Source: Syntrophaceae bacterium (lineage in GTDB: Bacteria > Desulfobacterota > BSN033 > UBA1163). From it: a stretch of DNA of 40,347 nucleotides. Where the stretch lies: NCBI GenBank assembly GCA_013388635.1, contig JACAEX010000038.1, positions 1 through 40,347 on the forward strand, in the 5' to 3' direction. Made by a program: the position numbers and the translations under genes. The notes beneath the pieces are model-generated. The model was not told the DNA's origin. It did no database searches and worked only from the letters and a program-made list of their open reading frames with translations. Below, one piece after another: positions 7,557-15,087 of this stretch (position 1 is its first letter; every line of letters starts with the position of its first letter).

Positions 7557-8288
7557 ATGTCTCACATTCATTTTCCGGATGGGGTTTTGCCGATCTGGCT
7601 CTGGGGTTCTGGATTTATCGTTGCCATTCTGGTGGGACTGATTCTCTTTCGATTCGCTAAAAGGGAAGAATGGATTAGACATCTTCCGCTCTTAGGAATG
7701 ATGTCTGCTGCGATGATCCTGGGTGCCTCGGTTGAGATCGTACCCATTGCCTATCATATCAACCTGACCGTCATCTCCGGGATTCTATTGGGTCCTTCTC
7801 TCATCTTCCTGGCCACCTTTGTCGTCAATGTGATCTTAGCTCTTTTCGGACACGGCGGGATCACGGTCATCGGTCTTAACACCCTCACCCTTTCGATTGA
7901 GGGAGTCCTGGGATATTTTCTCTTTCGGATCCTCTGGAGGTTAACGAGGAGGTTGATGCCTGCCATTTTCCTGGCCACCTTCCTCGCCCTTCTCTGTTCC
8001 ACCCTCTCCATGATCGGAGTGGTGAGCTTGGGGGCCTCCCATTACGAAGAGTTGATACACCACGAGGATGAGAAGGGTATTTTCGAATTTAAACTCCTGA
8101 AAGATAAGGTCGGTCACCCCGTTGAGGGTGCCACAAGGGAGAAGGTAAATCTGAAGCGATTCATGGCCATTGTCCTTCCCCTGGGTTTGATCGGGTGGAT
8201 ACTTGAAGGGATGATCACCTCCCTGATCGGCCGATATATTCACAGGATGCGCCCAGATCTATTAAGGTTAGAGAGGGGAACCCAGTGA
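7557..8288 (+). CDS. cbiM: ECF transporter substrate-specific membrane component (CbiM/NikM type)
   Basis: A 243-residue integral membrane protein, membrane part of a group II energy-coupling-factor importer for Co2+ or Ni2+. It begins MSHIHFPDGVLP, the CbiM-type N-terminus in which early His residues bind the metal; here the His are at 3 and 5 rather than at 2. Six or so hydrophobic helices follow, with the conserved GHGGITVIGLN block. A polar stretch at about 160-200 (HHEDEKGIFEF) precedes the last helix and may stand in for the missing CbiN. An AGGAGG site precedes the ATG. The stop overlaps the GTG start of the next gene, so the transporter genes form one operon. The metal is not decided by sequence alone. 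Confidence 0.82.
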   Translation: MSHIHFPDGVLPIWLWGSGFIVAILVGLILFRFAKREEWIRHLPLLGMMSAAMILGASVEIVPIAYHINLTVISGILLGPSLIFLATFVVNVILALFGHGGITVIGLNTLTLSIEGVLGYFLFRILWRLTRRLMPAIFLATFLALLCSTLSMIGVVSLGASHYEELIHHEDEKGIFEFKLLKDKVGHPVEGATREKVNLKRFMAIVLPLGLIGWILEGMITSLIGRYIHRMRPDLLRLERGTQ

Positions 8289-8911
8289 TTCAACTTTCAT
8301 ATCTCGATTATTCAGCGGTGGAGGGCAAAAGCTTTCTCCACGGTCTCTCACCCAAGGTGAAACTTGTCGGGATGGGGCTCGTGCTGCTGGCGATTGTCAC
8401 GGTGAGGAGCCTTCCCGGGCTCCTTTTGCTCTACGTCATCCTCCTCGGCCTTTTTCTTATTTCCCGGATTTCAGGCAGGATATTCCCTCTCACGCTTTAT
8501 CCTCTGATTTTTGCCATGCTTTTCATCTTTGTTTCGGGGTTTCAAATAGGCTTTATCCTCCGCATCTTTCTGAAGGTCCTCTGCGGATCAACCGGAGTCG
8601 TTCTGCTCTTGGCCACGACACCTTATCCTTCGATCTTCCGAATCTTAGGGAAGGTTCTGCCTTCCTTCTTCGTAACCGCGCTCTTTTTGACTTACCGATC
8701 TGTCTTCATCCTCCTCGATGTCGTTGAAGAGACACAGCATGCCCTCCACCTCCGGGGAGGGCTCCAGTGGAGACACCCCTGGAGGAGTTTGGTCAACATT
8801 TCAAATGCCTTTGGCCATCTGATCATCAAAGGGATTGATGCGAGCGAAAAGATGTACGAATCCATGGTGCTCCGTGGGTTTAAGGACAGAATCCATTACA
8901 GAGGTGAATAG
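8285..8911 (+). CDS. cbiQ: ECF transporter transmembrane coupling protein (CbiQ/EcfT)
   Basis: A 208-residue membrane protein coupling the ATPase to the substrate-binding membrane subunit. Hydrophobic segments fill residues 30-120. The cytoplasmic region carries the two EcfT coupling motifs, ALHLRGG and MVLRGFK, with Arg-Gly pairs that contact the ATPase. At 208 residues it is somewhat shorter than typical CbiQ (about 225-265). It starts with GTG in a four-base overlap with cbiM and is followed 3 bases later by the ATPase gene. Confidence 0.85.
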   Translation: MIQLSYLDYSAVEGKSFLHGLSPKVKLVGMGLVLLAIVTVRSLPGLLLLYVILLGLFLISRISGRIFPLTLYPLIFAMLFIFVSGFQIGFILRIFLKVLCGSTGVVLLLATTPYPSIFRILGKVLPSFFVTALFLTYRSVFILLDVVEETQHALHLRGGLQWRHPWRSLVNISNAFGHLIIKGIDASEKMYESMVLRGFKDRIHYRGE

Positions 8912-8914
8912 AAA

Positions 8915-9808
8915 ATGGAGCAGGTCGACAAGAGTCGGAACGACTGTCGTACCGACACCCGACCACGGGGAGAGAGGATCGTTGAGGTCGATTGCATTAC
9001 CCATGTCTATCCGGACATGACCAAGGTGCAGATTTGCGGTCTGGACTTTATTGTGAATCGAGGGGAGAGGGTATCGATCTTGGGATCGAACGGCTGCGGA
9101 AAGACCACTCTGCTCAAGCATCTTCTGGGCGTGCTCGTGCCGAAGGATGGGAGCGTAAGGGTTTTTGGGGTGGACCCGAGCAAGGAGTATTCTAAGATCA
9201 GACAGAGGATCGGTGTGGTGATGCAGGATGTGGATGAACAGATCCTCGGGCCAACCGTCTATGACGACATCCTTTTTGCTCCCCTGAATTATGGTGTGGA
9301 GAGGGGCAGGGCCGAGGCCGCTGCAAAGGATGTGATCGAGGCATTGAACATCGGGGCCATCCAGAAAAAGATCGTCCATTACCTTTCGGGTGGCGAAAAG
9401 AAGAAGGTCGCCTTAGCAGGGGCTCTGGTCATGGAGCCTGATCTGTTGATCCTCGACGAACCCTTTACCGGTTTGGATCCGGTGTCGAGGAGAGAACTGG
9501 TGCGGATCCTGAATCAGCTGAATAGAGAAAAGGGGATGACGCTGATCATGACCCTTCATGAGGTCGATCTGGTGTCGGAGATGACAGATGTTCTCTACCT
9601 CATGCATGGACACGGAGATCTGAGCGAAAGAGGAAGCCCGGAAGAGATCTTTGGGAGGTTTAAAGATTTAGAGTCGTTCAATTTAGAGGAGCCCACTCTG
9701 ACCAAGCTCTTCAAAGGGTTGAGAAAGGAGGGGCTCGATTTTGGCACCCCTCTTCGTTTGGACGAAGCCATCCGATTGATTAAGAAAGGATGGGAGAAGA
9801 AGGAATGA
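8915..9808 (+). CDS. cbiO: ECF transporter ATP-binding protein (CbiO/EcfA)
   Basis: A 297-residue ABC ATPase. Walker A is GSNGCGKTT (57-65), the Q-loop region reads VMQDVDEQILGPTVYDDI, the signature is YLSGGEKKKVALAGAL and Walker B is LLILDEPFTGLDP, all intact. It powers the CbiM-CbiQ importer as a homodimer. An N-terminal stretch of about 22 residues (MEQVDKSRNDCRTDTRPRG) is not part of the fold and is encoded partly by a 23-base palindrome (8934-8956). The annotated ATG has an AGAGGTG site upstream, so the extension is probably translated. The C-terminal 60 residues are the usual EcfA tail. The dihydrouridine synthase gene starts one base after the stop. Confidence 0.88.
   Translation: MEQVDKSRNDCRTDTRPRGERIVEVDCITHVYPDMTKVQICGLDFIVNRGERVSILGSNGCGKTTLLKHLLGVLVPKDGSVRVFGVDPSKEYSKIRQRIGVVMQDVDEQILGPTVYDDILFAPLNYGVERGRAEAAAKDVIEALNIGAIQKKIVHYLSGGEKKKVALAGALVMEPDLLILDEPFTGLDPVSRRELVRILNQLNREKGMTLIMTLHEVDLVSEMTDVLYLMHGHGDLSERGSPEEIFGRFKDLESFNLEEPTLTKLFKGLRKEGLDFGTPLRLDEAIRLIKKGWEKKE
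8934..8956. repeat. Palindrome inside the 5' end of cbiO
   Basis: GTCGGAACGAC and GTCGTACCGAC flank a single T and pair at 10 of 11 positions. It lies within codons 7-14 of the ATPase gene. It could be an inserted short repeat or an RNA hairpin near the translation start. Confidence 0.5.
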
Positions 9809-9809
9809 G

Positions 9810-10838
9810 ATGAAGCTCGGCAATCTCCAATTTGACCACCCTCTCATTTTGGCACCGATGTCAGGGATTACGGATTATGTCCTCCGCCGATTGGCGAGGG
9901 AGATGGGATGCGGCCTGGCCTTTACGGAGATGCTGAGCGCAGAGGGGTTGCTACGCAAAGGCGAGTCCCTGTTGAGACTGGAGAAGGAAGATCACCCGAC
10001 CTCTGTCCAACTCTTCAGTTCAAGCCCAGACGTTTTAGCCGAGGCCGCTGAGATGGCTGAGGCCATGGGAGCAGATGCGATCGACATCAATATGGGATGC
10101 CCGGCCCGGCAGGTGGTGGAGACGGGAGCTGGAGTCGGCCTGATGCGATCGCCTGATAAGGTTGAAAGGATGCTCGTCGAGGTAAGAAGGAGACTGAGAA
10201 TTCCCCTCACGATCAAGATTCGTTCTGGATGGGATCGGGAGCACCTCAATGCCGTTGAGATCTCTAAGATCGCAGAGGGGTGCGGAGTAGATGTGATCAC
10301 CCTCCACCCCAGGACAAAGGTTCAGGGCTTTGGCGGCCGGGCCGATTGGGGCCTGATCCGGGAAGTAAGAAGGACGGTTTTTATCCCCGTTATCGGGAAC
10401 GGAGATGTGACCACGCCTTTTTTGGCAAAGAGGATGATGAAGGAGACCGGCTGTGACGGGGTCATGATTGGGAGAGGGGCTTTGGGAAATCCCTGGATCT
10501 TCAGACCCGAGGGTTCAGCCCTTTCAGGAAAGGGTTACACGCCTTCATTAAGAGAGAGGAAGACTCTGATAGGGTATCACTTTTCGCTTCTCCGGGACTA
10601 TTATGGAGATCGAGGAGCGATGAGGGAGTTCCGCAGGCACCTGGTTTGGTATACCAGGGGGCTCCCTTACAGCGCCTCGTTTCGCTCAAAATTATCAGGG
10701 ATCGAAGAAAGAGAGGCCTTGTTCGAAGCCATCCGTGGGTATTTTAATGAATTGGAGAATATGGAAGGCCATGCCCATTCAGAGGCAATGGCTGTGACAG
10801 GCAGGGTTGAGCCATCTCCATTTTCTTGGTGGGAGTGA
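9810..10838 (+). CDS. dusB: tRNA-dihydrouridine synthase (DusB type)
   Basis: A 342-residue flavoenzyme that reduces uridine in the tRNA D-loop with NADPH. The TIM-barrel features are intact: LAPMSGITDYVLRRL at 14-28, the FMN-binding and catalytic block INMGCPARQV with Cys97, KIRSGW, the LHPRTKVQGFGG loop and the IGNGDV...VMIGRGALGNPW segment. The C-terminal helical tRNA-binding domain follows (REFRRHLVWYTRG). Length and motifs fit DusB. It begins one base after the transporter ATPase and ends four bases before prmA, so it seems part of the same transcript despite an unrelated role. Confidence 0.9.
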   Translation: MKLGNLQFDHPLILAPMSGITDYVLRRLAREMGCGLAFTEMLSAEGLLRKGESLLRLEKEDHPTSVQLFSSSPDVLAEAAEMAEAMGADAIDINMGCPARQVVETGAGVGLMRSPDKVERMLVEVRRRLRIPLTIKIRSGWDREHLNAVEISKIAEGCGVDVITLHPRTKVQGFGGRADWGLIREVRRTVFIPVIGNGDVTTPFLAKRMMKETGCDGVMIGRGALGNPWIFRPEGSALSGKGYTPSLRERKTLIGYHFSLLRDYYGDRGAMREFRRHLVWYTRGLPYSASFRSKLSGIEEREALFEAIRGYFNELENMEGHAHSEAMAVTGRVEPSPFSWWE

Positions 10839-10842
10839 TCGA

Positions 10843-11718
10843 GTGACACGTTGGTTGGCAGTCACAATTTTTGTGCCAGCAGGTTTCGGAGAGGCTGTTT
10901 CAAACTTCCTGATCGAACAGGGGGCAACAGGAATCGAAGAGGTCGGTGGCGATTCGAAAGAGGAGAGGGTAAGGACCTATCTCGAAGAGGATGGAAGAGA
11001 AAGAAGAGTTCTCAGGAATCTGCGTCGGTATCTGAAATCTCTCGAGAAGATTGAGCCCGAGCTGTCCCACAGCAGGGTTGAGACCACCTCCCTCGCGGAT
11101 CAGGATTGGGGGGAGAAGTGGAAGACTTTTTTTAAGCCGGTACAGGTCACATCAAGACTGATCGTAAAACCGCCCTGGTCGCGGATCCGGCTGAGAAAAG
11201 ACCAGATTGCCATTGAGATCAATCCCGCCATGGCCTTTGGGACGGGGACCCATGCTACGACGAAACTCTGTCTGAAGGTCCTGGAAAGATCTCTTCGGAG
11301 AAAGGGCCTTTCGGTTCTCGATGTGGGTACAGGTTCAGGGATCCTCTCGATTGCCGCTGCGAAATTGGGGGCCCGGGAGGTCTGGGGGATCGATATCGAT
11401 CGGTTGGCCGTTGAGAACGCAAGGGAGAATGCGGAGCGGAATGGCGTCTCCGATATCGTGAAGATCAGCAAGGGGAGCATTGGGAGGGTTGAGAAACGGT
11501 TCGATGTGGTCATTGCCAATATCGATCAGAAGAATCTGAGGAGGATGAGGTGGCCTCTGATTCGACATTTAGAGGACCAGGGATTTCTCGTCCTTTCAGG
11601 TATTTTGGAAGGGGAGGCGGTTCCCCTTCGCCAAAGCTACCTCGAAACAAACCATGTTCGGTTCGCTCGAGTGACCCAAGAGGAGGGATGGGCCTGCCTC
11701 ACTTTTCAGAAGAAATGA
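10843..11718 (+). CDS. prmA: Ribosomal protein L11 methyltransferase
   Basis: A 291-residue SAM-dependent enzyme that methylates ribosomal protein L11. An N-terminal ferredoxin-like substrate-binding domain covers roughly the first 100 residues, up to the WGEKWKTFFKP linker. The Rossmann methyltransferase domain has the diagnostic MAFGTGTHATTKLCL block and motif I DVGTGSGILSIAA (about residue 160), then GIDID and VIANI. The start is taken as GTG 10843, with GGGAG seven bases upstream, giving VTRWLAVTIFVP. Earlier in-frame starts lie inside dusB. It sits between dusB and rsmE, an RNA/ribosome modification group. Confidence 0.9.
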   Translation: MTRWLAVTIFVPAGFGEAVSNFLIEQGATGIEEVGGDSKEERVRTYLEEDGRERRVLRNLRRYLKSLEKIEPELSHSRVETTSLADQDWGEKWKTFFKPVQVTSRLIVKPPWSRIRLRKDQIAIEINPAMAFGTGTHATTKLCLKVLERSLRRKGLSVLDVGTGSGILSIAAAKLGAREVWGIDIDRLAVENARENAERNGVSDIVKISKGSIGRVEKRFDVVIANIDQKNLRRMRWPLIRHLEDQGFLVLSGILEGEAVPLRQSYLETNHVRFARVTQEEGWACLTFQKK

Positions 11719-11755
11719 TTTTCGCTCTCCGCTTAGCGTCTCTTAGGAGAAACTC

Positions 11756-12493
11756 ATGCCCAGGTTCTATGTTCCCGAACCTCGAATCGAAAAAGGGATG
11801 TTGAGAATTGAAGGGGGTGAGGCGAGGCACATCCGAAGGGTCCTTCGGCTTAGAGCCGGAGATGAGATCGTGGTCTTCGACGGTTCCGGAAAGGAGTACG
11901 AAGGCAGGATCGTTGAAGAAGGATCCTCGTCGGTCGTGATCGTGATTCGGAATACCCTCTCCTCAATCAGGGAATCTCCACTGGAGACTACGTTGGCGCA
12001 AAGCCTGCTCAAGGGCGAGAAGATGGACTATGTCATCCAGAAGGCTACTGAACTGGGGGTTGGAGAGATCGTCCCTTTCTTCTCTTCGCGCTCTGTTCCC
12101 CTTCTGGAGAAGTCGACGCGTTTGACGCGGCACCGCCGTTGGGAGAGGATTGCTGCCGAAGCCTCCAAACAGTGCGGCAGAGGGATTGTTCCAAAAATCA
12201 GTCCCCTCCAAGACTACCCCGAGGTGTTCGAGAAGATCTCTCCAGAGCCTCTTCGTCTCATCTTCTGGGAGGAGGGTGGGGTTAGATTGAAAGAGGTCTT
12301 GGAAGAAAAGAGGGGAATGAAAAGGGTTTTCTTCGTCGTCGGACCGGAGGGCGGATTCAGTCGAGAGGAGATCGCTTATGCAAAAGAGAGAGGATTCATT
12401 CCTGTGACATTGGGAGGGAGGATATTGAGATCTGAGACAGCCAGTGTCTGTTGTCTGAGTATTCTTCAATACGAATGGGGGGATATTGGATAA
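11756..12493 (+). CDS. rsmE: 16S rRNA m3U1498 methyltransferase
   Basis: A 245-residue SPOUT-class enzyme that methylates N3 of U1498 in 16S rRNA. A PUA-like N-terminal domain begins MPRFYVPEP and includes GGEARHIRRVLRL. The C-terminal trefoil-knot domain has QKATELGVGEIVPFFSSRSV, VVGPEGGFSREEI and LGGRILRSETAS, the SAM-binding knot. Length is normal for RsmE. prmA-rsmE adjacency is common in bacteria. It is the last gene of the long plus-strand run starting at cbiM. I see no T-tract terminator for this strand right after it. Confidence 0.93.
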   Translation: MPRFYVPEPRIEKGMLRIEGGEARHIRRVLRLRAGDEIVVFDGSGKEYEGRIVEEGSSSVVIVIRNTLSSIRESPLETTLAQSLLKGEKMDYVIQKATELGVGEIVPFFSSRSVPLLEKSTRLTRHRRWERIAAEASKQCGRGIVPKISPLQDYPEVFEKISPEPLRLIFWEEGGVRLKEVLEEKRGMKRVFFVVGPEGGFSREEIAYAKERGFIPVTLGGRILRSETASVCCLSILQYEWGDIG

Positions 12494-12538
12494 CTGGAAC
12501 TGCAATTGGGACACTGGATAATGTCTGAATCGCAGATC

Positions 12539-12571
12539 AAAAAAAGGGCCACTCCCCATCTGGAATGGCCC
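12539..12571 (-). terminator. Rho-independent terminator of the Cys-rich small gene
   Basis: Arms 12546-12555 and 12562-12571 form a nine-pair stem with one mismatch and a six-base loop. On the minus strand the stem is followed by seven T residues (complement of A 12539-12545). Confidence 0.65.
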
Positions 12572-12616
12572 CGGGACCTGCCTCTTTGGGCAGGCAAGAA
12601 AGGAGGGGTATGAAGA

Positions 12617-12650
12617 CCTGTCTGTCCTAACAGTAGTTAGGACGGACAGG
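12617..12650. repeat. Strong 15-bp hairpin
   Basis: Arms 12617-12631 and 12636-12650 around an AGTA loop pair along their full length with one G-U. There is no T-tract on either strand. It lies between the small gene's stop and its T-tract terminator, so it may stabilise the 3' end of that short mRNA. A smaller CCTGCC/GGCAGG hairpin is at 12577-12594. Confidence 0.5.
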
Positions 12651-12658
12651 GAGGTGGT

Positions 12659-12796
12659 TTACGCGGCTTTCTTCTCTAAGTTGCTAACGAACTCTTTATA
12701 AGCTTTACATTCGTGAACCTGTTTACACTTTCTCTTACAGACTTCGATGTGAATCTTAGGACTTCCTTTTCTCTTGTCACAGATAAGGTAGCTCAT
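12659..12796 (-). CDS. Small Cys-rich basic protein (45 residues)
   Basis: The minus-strand frame from ATG 12796 encodes MSYLICDKRKGSPKIHIEVC and a basic tail with KRKCKQVHECKAYKEF. Four cysteines (6, 20, 24, 30) could bind a zinc ion or an iron-sulphur cluster, and there is a surplus of Lys/Arg. The gene is bracketed by a consensus promoter and a rho-independent terminator, which strongly supports a real, probably well-expressed monocistronic gene. Ribosome-site candidates are AGGGG about nine bases upstream and GAGGAG abutting the ATG. Function is unknown; nucleic-acid binding is a guess from charge and cysteines only. Confidence 0.72.
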   Translation of the reverse strand: MSYLICDKRKGSPKIHIEVCKRKCKQVHECKAYKEFVSNLEKKAA

Positions 12797-12842
12797 CTCC
12801 TCAGTCCCCTTTCAGACAGGTTCCATATATTGAACAGAAATA

Positions 12843-12872
12843 ATTATAAGACACAATATGTAGCAATGTCAA
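12843..12872 (-). promoter_or_regulatory. Consensus sigma-70 promoter of the Cys-rich small gene
   Basis: Minus strand: TTGACA (12872-12867), an 18-base spacer and TATAAT (12848-12843), both boxes perfect. The leader is about 40 bases. Confidence 0.75.
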
Positions 12873-13055
12873 GAAAAAAATCAAATTTTTTGTAAAAAAA
12901 ATGTACTTAAATTTCAAGAAGTTAAGATTTTTAAGGAAGGTAAATTAGTAGTTTTCTCTATGCTTTTAATGGAATTTAAAGAAAAAATAGTGGTAGAACT
13001 GCTAAAGGCTGCATGGGATAGAGGGTTCAAACCCCGAAGAAAGATCTATGATCTT

Positions 13056-13499
13056 TTAAGAACTGGGAGAGGCCAGAGGAACCCTTTCTTCAATGGCGAT
13101 GCCCAGACGTTCCACTCCAGAATTTTTTGCAACATCGAGAACCTGAACCACATGGTCAAAGACTACACTCCTGTCCGCCCGGACGATCACTGGCCTCATT
13201 TTGTCGAAGGCGATAAGGGATTGGAGCTCGGACTTCAAGTCCTTTAAGTTCTTCTGTTTGTTATTGAGGAAGACCTCGTTTCGACTGTTGATGGTGACAA
13301 GGATGGGGGCTTTCTGGTCGACCGGTGCCTTGACATCGGCCTTCGGAAGTTTGACGATGATCCTTGCTTCTCTGGCAGGGTTGAAGGTGTAAACTAAACT
13401 GAAGGCTGTGAAGAAGAAGATGAAGATATTGAGAATGATGTCCGTCAGGGCGATCGATTCCAGGGTTGCCGCTGAATCTCGATGGGGTCTGATCTTCAT
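13056..13499 (-). CDS. exbD: ExbD/TolR family proton-channel subunit
   Basis: A 147-residue inner-membrane protein. After a short cytoplasmic start (MKIRPHRDSAATLESIALTD) comes a single membrane helix, ILNIFIFFFTAFSLVYTF, with the essential Asp20 at its entry. The periplasmic domain contains ILVTINSRNEVFLNN and VIVRADRSVVFDHVVQVLDVA, typical of ExbD/TolR. With the ExbB-type partner it forms a proton-driven motor that energises TonB or Tol-Pal. Its ATG overlaps the stop of the ExbB-type gene by four bases (ATGA), with AGGAGG upstream. Sequence alone does not separate ExbD from TolR; the nearby btuB favours an ExbD-like role. Confidence 0.85.
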   Translation of the reverse strand: MKIRPHRDSAATLESIALTDIILNIFIFFFTAFSLVYTFNPAREARIIVKLPKADVKAPVDQKAPILVTINSRNEVFLNNKQKNLKDLKSELQSLIAFDKMRPVIVRADRSVVFDHVVQVLDVAKNSGVERLGIAIEERVPLASPSS

Positions 13500-14122
13500 C
13501 GACTTCCTCCTTCTCTGACCCTTGCCAGAATATCGGCCAGTTCATTCCCGTAGTAGGTCATTTCCTGGGCATGGCTCTTGATCTTGTTGACGATGAGATG
13601 GTAGAAGATATAAGCCGGAATGGCCACGGAAAGGCCTGCGGCCGTGGTGATCATCGCTTGATAAATCCCTGCTGCCAGGGCACTGACCGTAATATTGCTT
13701 CCCAGTTGCTCCCAGGCCATGAAGGCTCGAATGAGACCGACGATCGTTCCAAGAAATCCAAGCATCGGCTCCACCCCGATGATGATCAACAGGGCACCTA
13801 AGTATCGCTCAAGATATTGAATCTGCTCTTCGCCCTCCCTTTCCATGATCGATTCGATCTCCTTTCGGCCGAGGGTCCGGTTGAGAATCCCCAGTTTAAA
13901 GACGTCGGCAATAGGGTGTCTCACCCTTTCGCATCGCTCCAGCGCCTTCTGAAATTGTCCTCTTTCTAAGGAAAGGAAGACCTCCTGGGAGAACTGACCG
14001 ATGTCGAGCCGGATTCTCCAGAGGGTCCAGAATCGCTCGAGAATGATCGCAAGGGCGATGATCGATCCGAGGATGATGGGGACCATGATCGGCCCACCTT
14101 TGATGATGAGGGAGACAAACAT
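13496..14122 (-). CDS. exbB: ExbB/TolQ/MotA family proton-channel subunit
   Basis: A 208-residue protein with three membrane segments: one near the N-terminus (IMVPIILGSIIALAIILERF) and two after a cytoplasmic loop (YLGALLIIIGVEPMLGFLGT and ITTAAGLSVAIPAYIFYHLI). The segment GFLGTIVGLIRAF and the TTAAGLSVAIPA block are the family's channel-lining signature. The start is chosen at ATG 14122, six bases after GGAGG; a GTG five codons earlier would overlap the ribosome site itself. The gene begins 18 bases after a rho-independent terminator behind tRNA-Phe, leaving no room for its own promoter between them. It is translationally coupled to exbD. Confidence 0.88.
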   Translation of the reverse strand: MFVSLIIKGGPIMVPIILGSIIALAIILERFWTLWRIRLDIGQFSQEVFLSLERGQFQKALERCERVRHPIADVFKLGILNRTLGRKEIESIMEREGEEQIQYLERYLGALLIIIGVEPMLGFLGTIVGLIRAFMAWEQLGSNITVSALAAGIYQAMITTAAGLSVAIPAYIFYHLIVNKIKSHAQEMTYYGNELADILARVREGGSR

Positions 14123-14140
14123 TTCATACCTCCTCACCTG

Positions 14141-14167
14141 AAAAAATAGGGCAACCGAGATTGCCCT
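14141..14167 (-). terminator. Terminator between tRNA-Phe and exbB
   Basis: On the minus strand AGGGCAA and TTGCCCT form a seven-base stem with a six-base loop, followed by A and six T residues. It should end the tRNA-Phe transcript and, if leaky, would limit exbB-exbD expression. Confidence 0.75.
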
Positions 14168-14182
14168 TTATGAAAAACAAAG

Positions 14183-14255
<73 letters not shown>

Positions 14256-14274
14256 ATCCGGAATGATTACCAAT

Positions 14275-14303
14275 TTTATATTATAACCCTGCCGCTGTGT
14301 CAA
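14275..14303 (-). promoter_or_regulatory. Promoter of tRNA-Phe
   Basis: Minus strand: TTGACA (14303-14298), a 17-base spacer and TATAAA (14280-14275), about 20 bases before the mature 5' end of the tRNA. Confidence 0.75.
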
Positions 14304-14356
14304 GACTTACTTTTTTGGATCGATTATTGCACCCCGAGAAGAGCTGTTTCCTCGGT

Positions 14357-15028
14357 TCAGATCGTTCTGTATTCCTGGATATCCAGGAACCAGTGCCTCC
14401 AAAAGCCCTCCCTTAAGATGGTCCGGCCCTTCGTTATCTCGATCCTCTTTCTAAAGATCGGGCCGTCAAGCACGAAGGTATGAAACTCCCCGTTCTCGCC
14501 GCACGGGCAGATATGTCTGCGGCTCAGGTCTCTCAGAAAATCCTTGTCCACGGATCTGCCGATGAATTCTTTCCCAAGGAGTTCGGCTTTGCAGCTGACC
14601 ACGATCGCCTTGAATCCGAGGTTGATAAAATCCTCCACCACCTCATCCGGAGGCTTTCCCCACAAGGGTTCAATCGGTTGGATCGCCAATTCCTTGCAGA
14701 CACGTTCCACCCACGTCTTGTGCTCATTTAGGTATACGTCGCCAAAGACCATTCCTTCGATTCCAGAAGGCTTCAACTGAGAGACCCCCTCCTTGAACTC
14801 CCTCTCATATTCTTCCATGTCAGGCCCCACCTCTTTCTGGATGAGGGGGATCCCGATCAGCCGGGCCTGAAGATCGAGAAGCTCGGCTTCGATCCCATGG
14901 AAACAGCATCGCTTATATTCCCTCGAGATAAAATTGAGAAGATATTCTACTCGATGGTTTCTCGTCATCGCCTGATAACAGGCGAGACAGCTATCCTTCC
15001 CTCCGCTCCATGATGAGATCACCTTCAA
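14357..15028 (-). CDS. Dph6/DUF71-family ATP-binding amide synthase (B12-salvage type)
   Basis: A 223-residue PP-loop ATPase of the ATP_bind_4/DUF71 family. The nucleotide loop SGGKDS is at residues 8-13, followed by a YLLNFISREYKRCCFHGIEAELL segment and the family's EPLWG motif (residues about 119-123). GENGEFHTFVLDGPIF marks the C-terminal conserved block. In eukaryotes and archaea the family amidates diphthine. Bacteria lack diphthamide, and comparative genomics has proposed a B12-salvage amidation role for a bacterial subgroup. Its position 59 bases after cobT on the same strand agrees with that proposal. The start is TTG at 15028, with AGAGGA about eight bases upstream. The exact substrate is unknown. 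Confidence 0.85.
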   Translation of the reverse strand: MKVISSWSGGKDSCLACYQAMTRNHRVEYLLNFISREYKRCCFHGIEAELLDLQARLIGIPLIQKEVGPDMEEYEREFKEGVSQLKPSGIEGMVFGDVYLNEHKTWVERVCKELAIQPIEPLWGKPPDEVVEDFINLGFKAIVVSCKAELLGKEFIGRSVDKDFLRDLSRRHICPCGENGEFHTFVLDGPIFRKRIEITKGRTILREGFWRHWFLDIQEYRTI

Positions 15029-15087
15029 CGCTTCGGTCCTCTTTCTTCTATGGTTTCAAAACCTCCGGACGGGTGAAAGAACCATGC

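Noticed and set aside
12713-12895. 60-codon plus-strand open frame
   Set aside because: It is opposite the Cys-rich small gene and its promoter, has no ribosome site and no recognisable features.
12995-13040. tRNA-like pieces (GGTAGAAC and GGGTTCAAACCCC)
   Set aside because: The D-arm-like and T-arm-like strings are present, but no anticodon stem or acceptor stem can be formed between or around them.
13040-13056. AAAGATC/GATCTTT hairpin as exbD terminator
   Set aside because: The stem is seven bases and it overlaps the stop codon, but on the minus strand it is followed by CTTCGGGG, not a T-tract.
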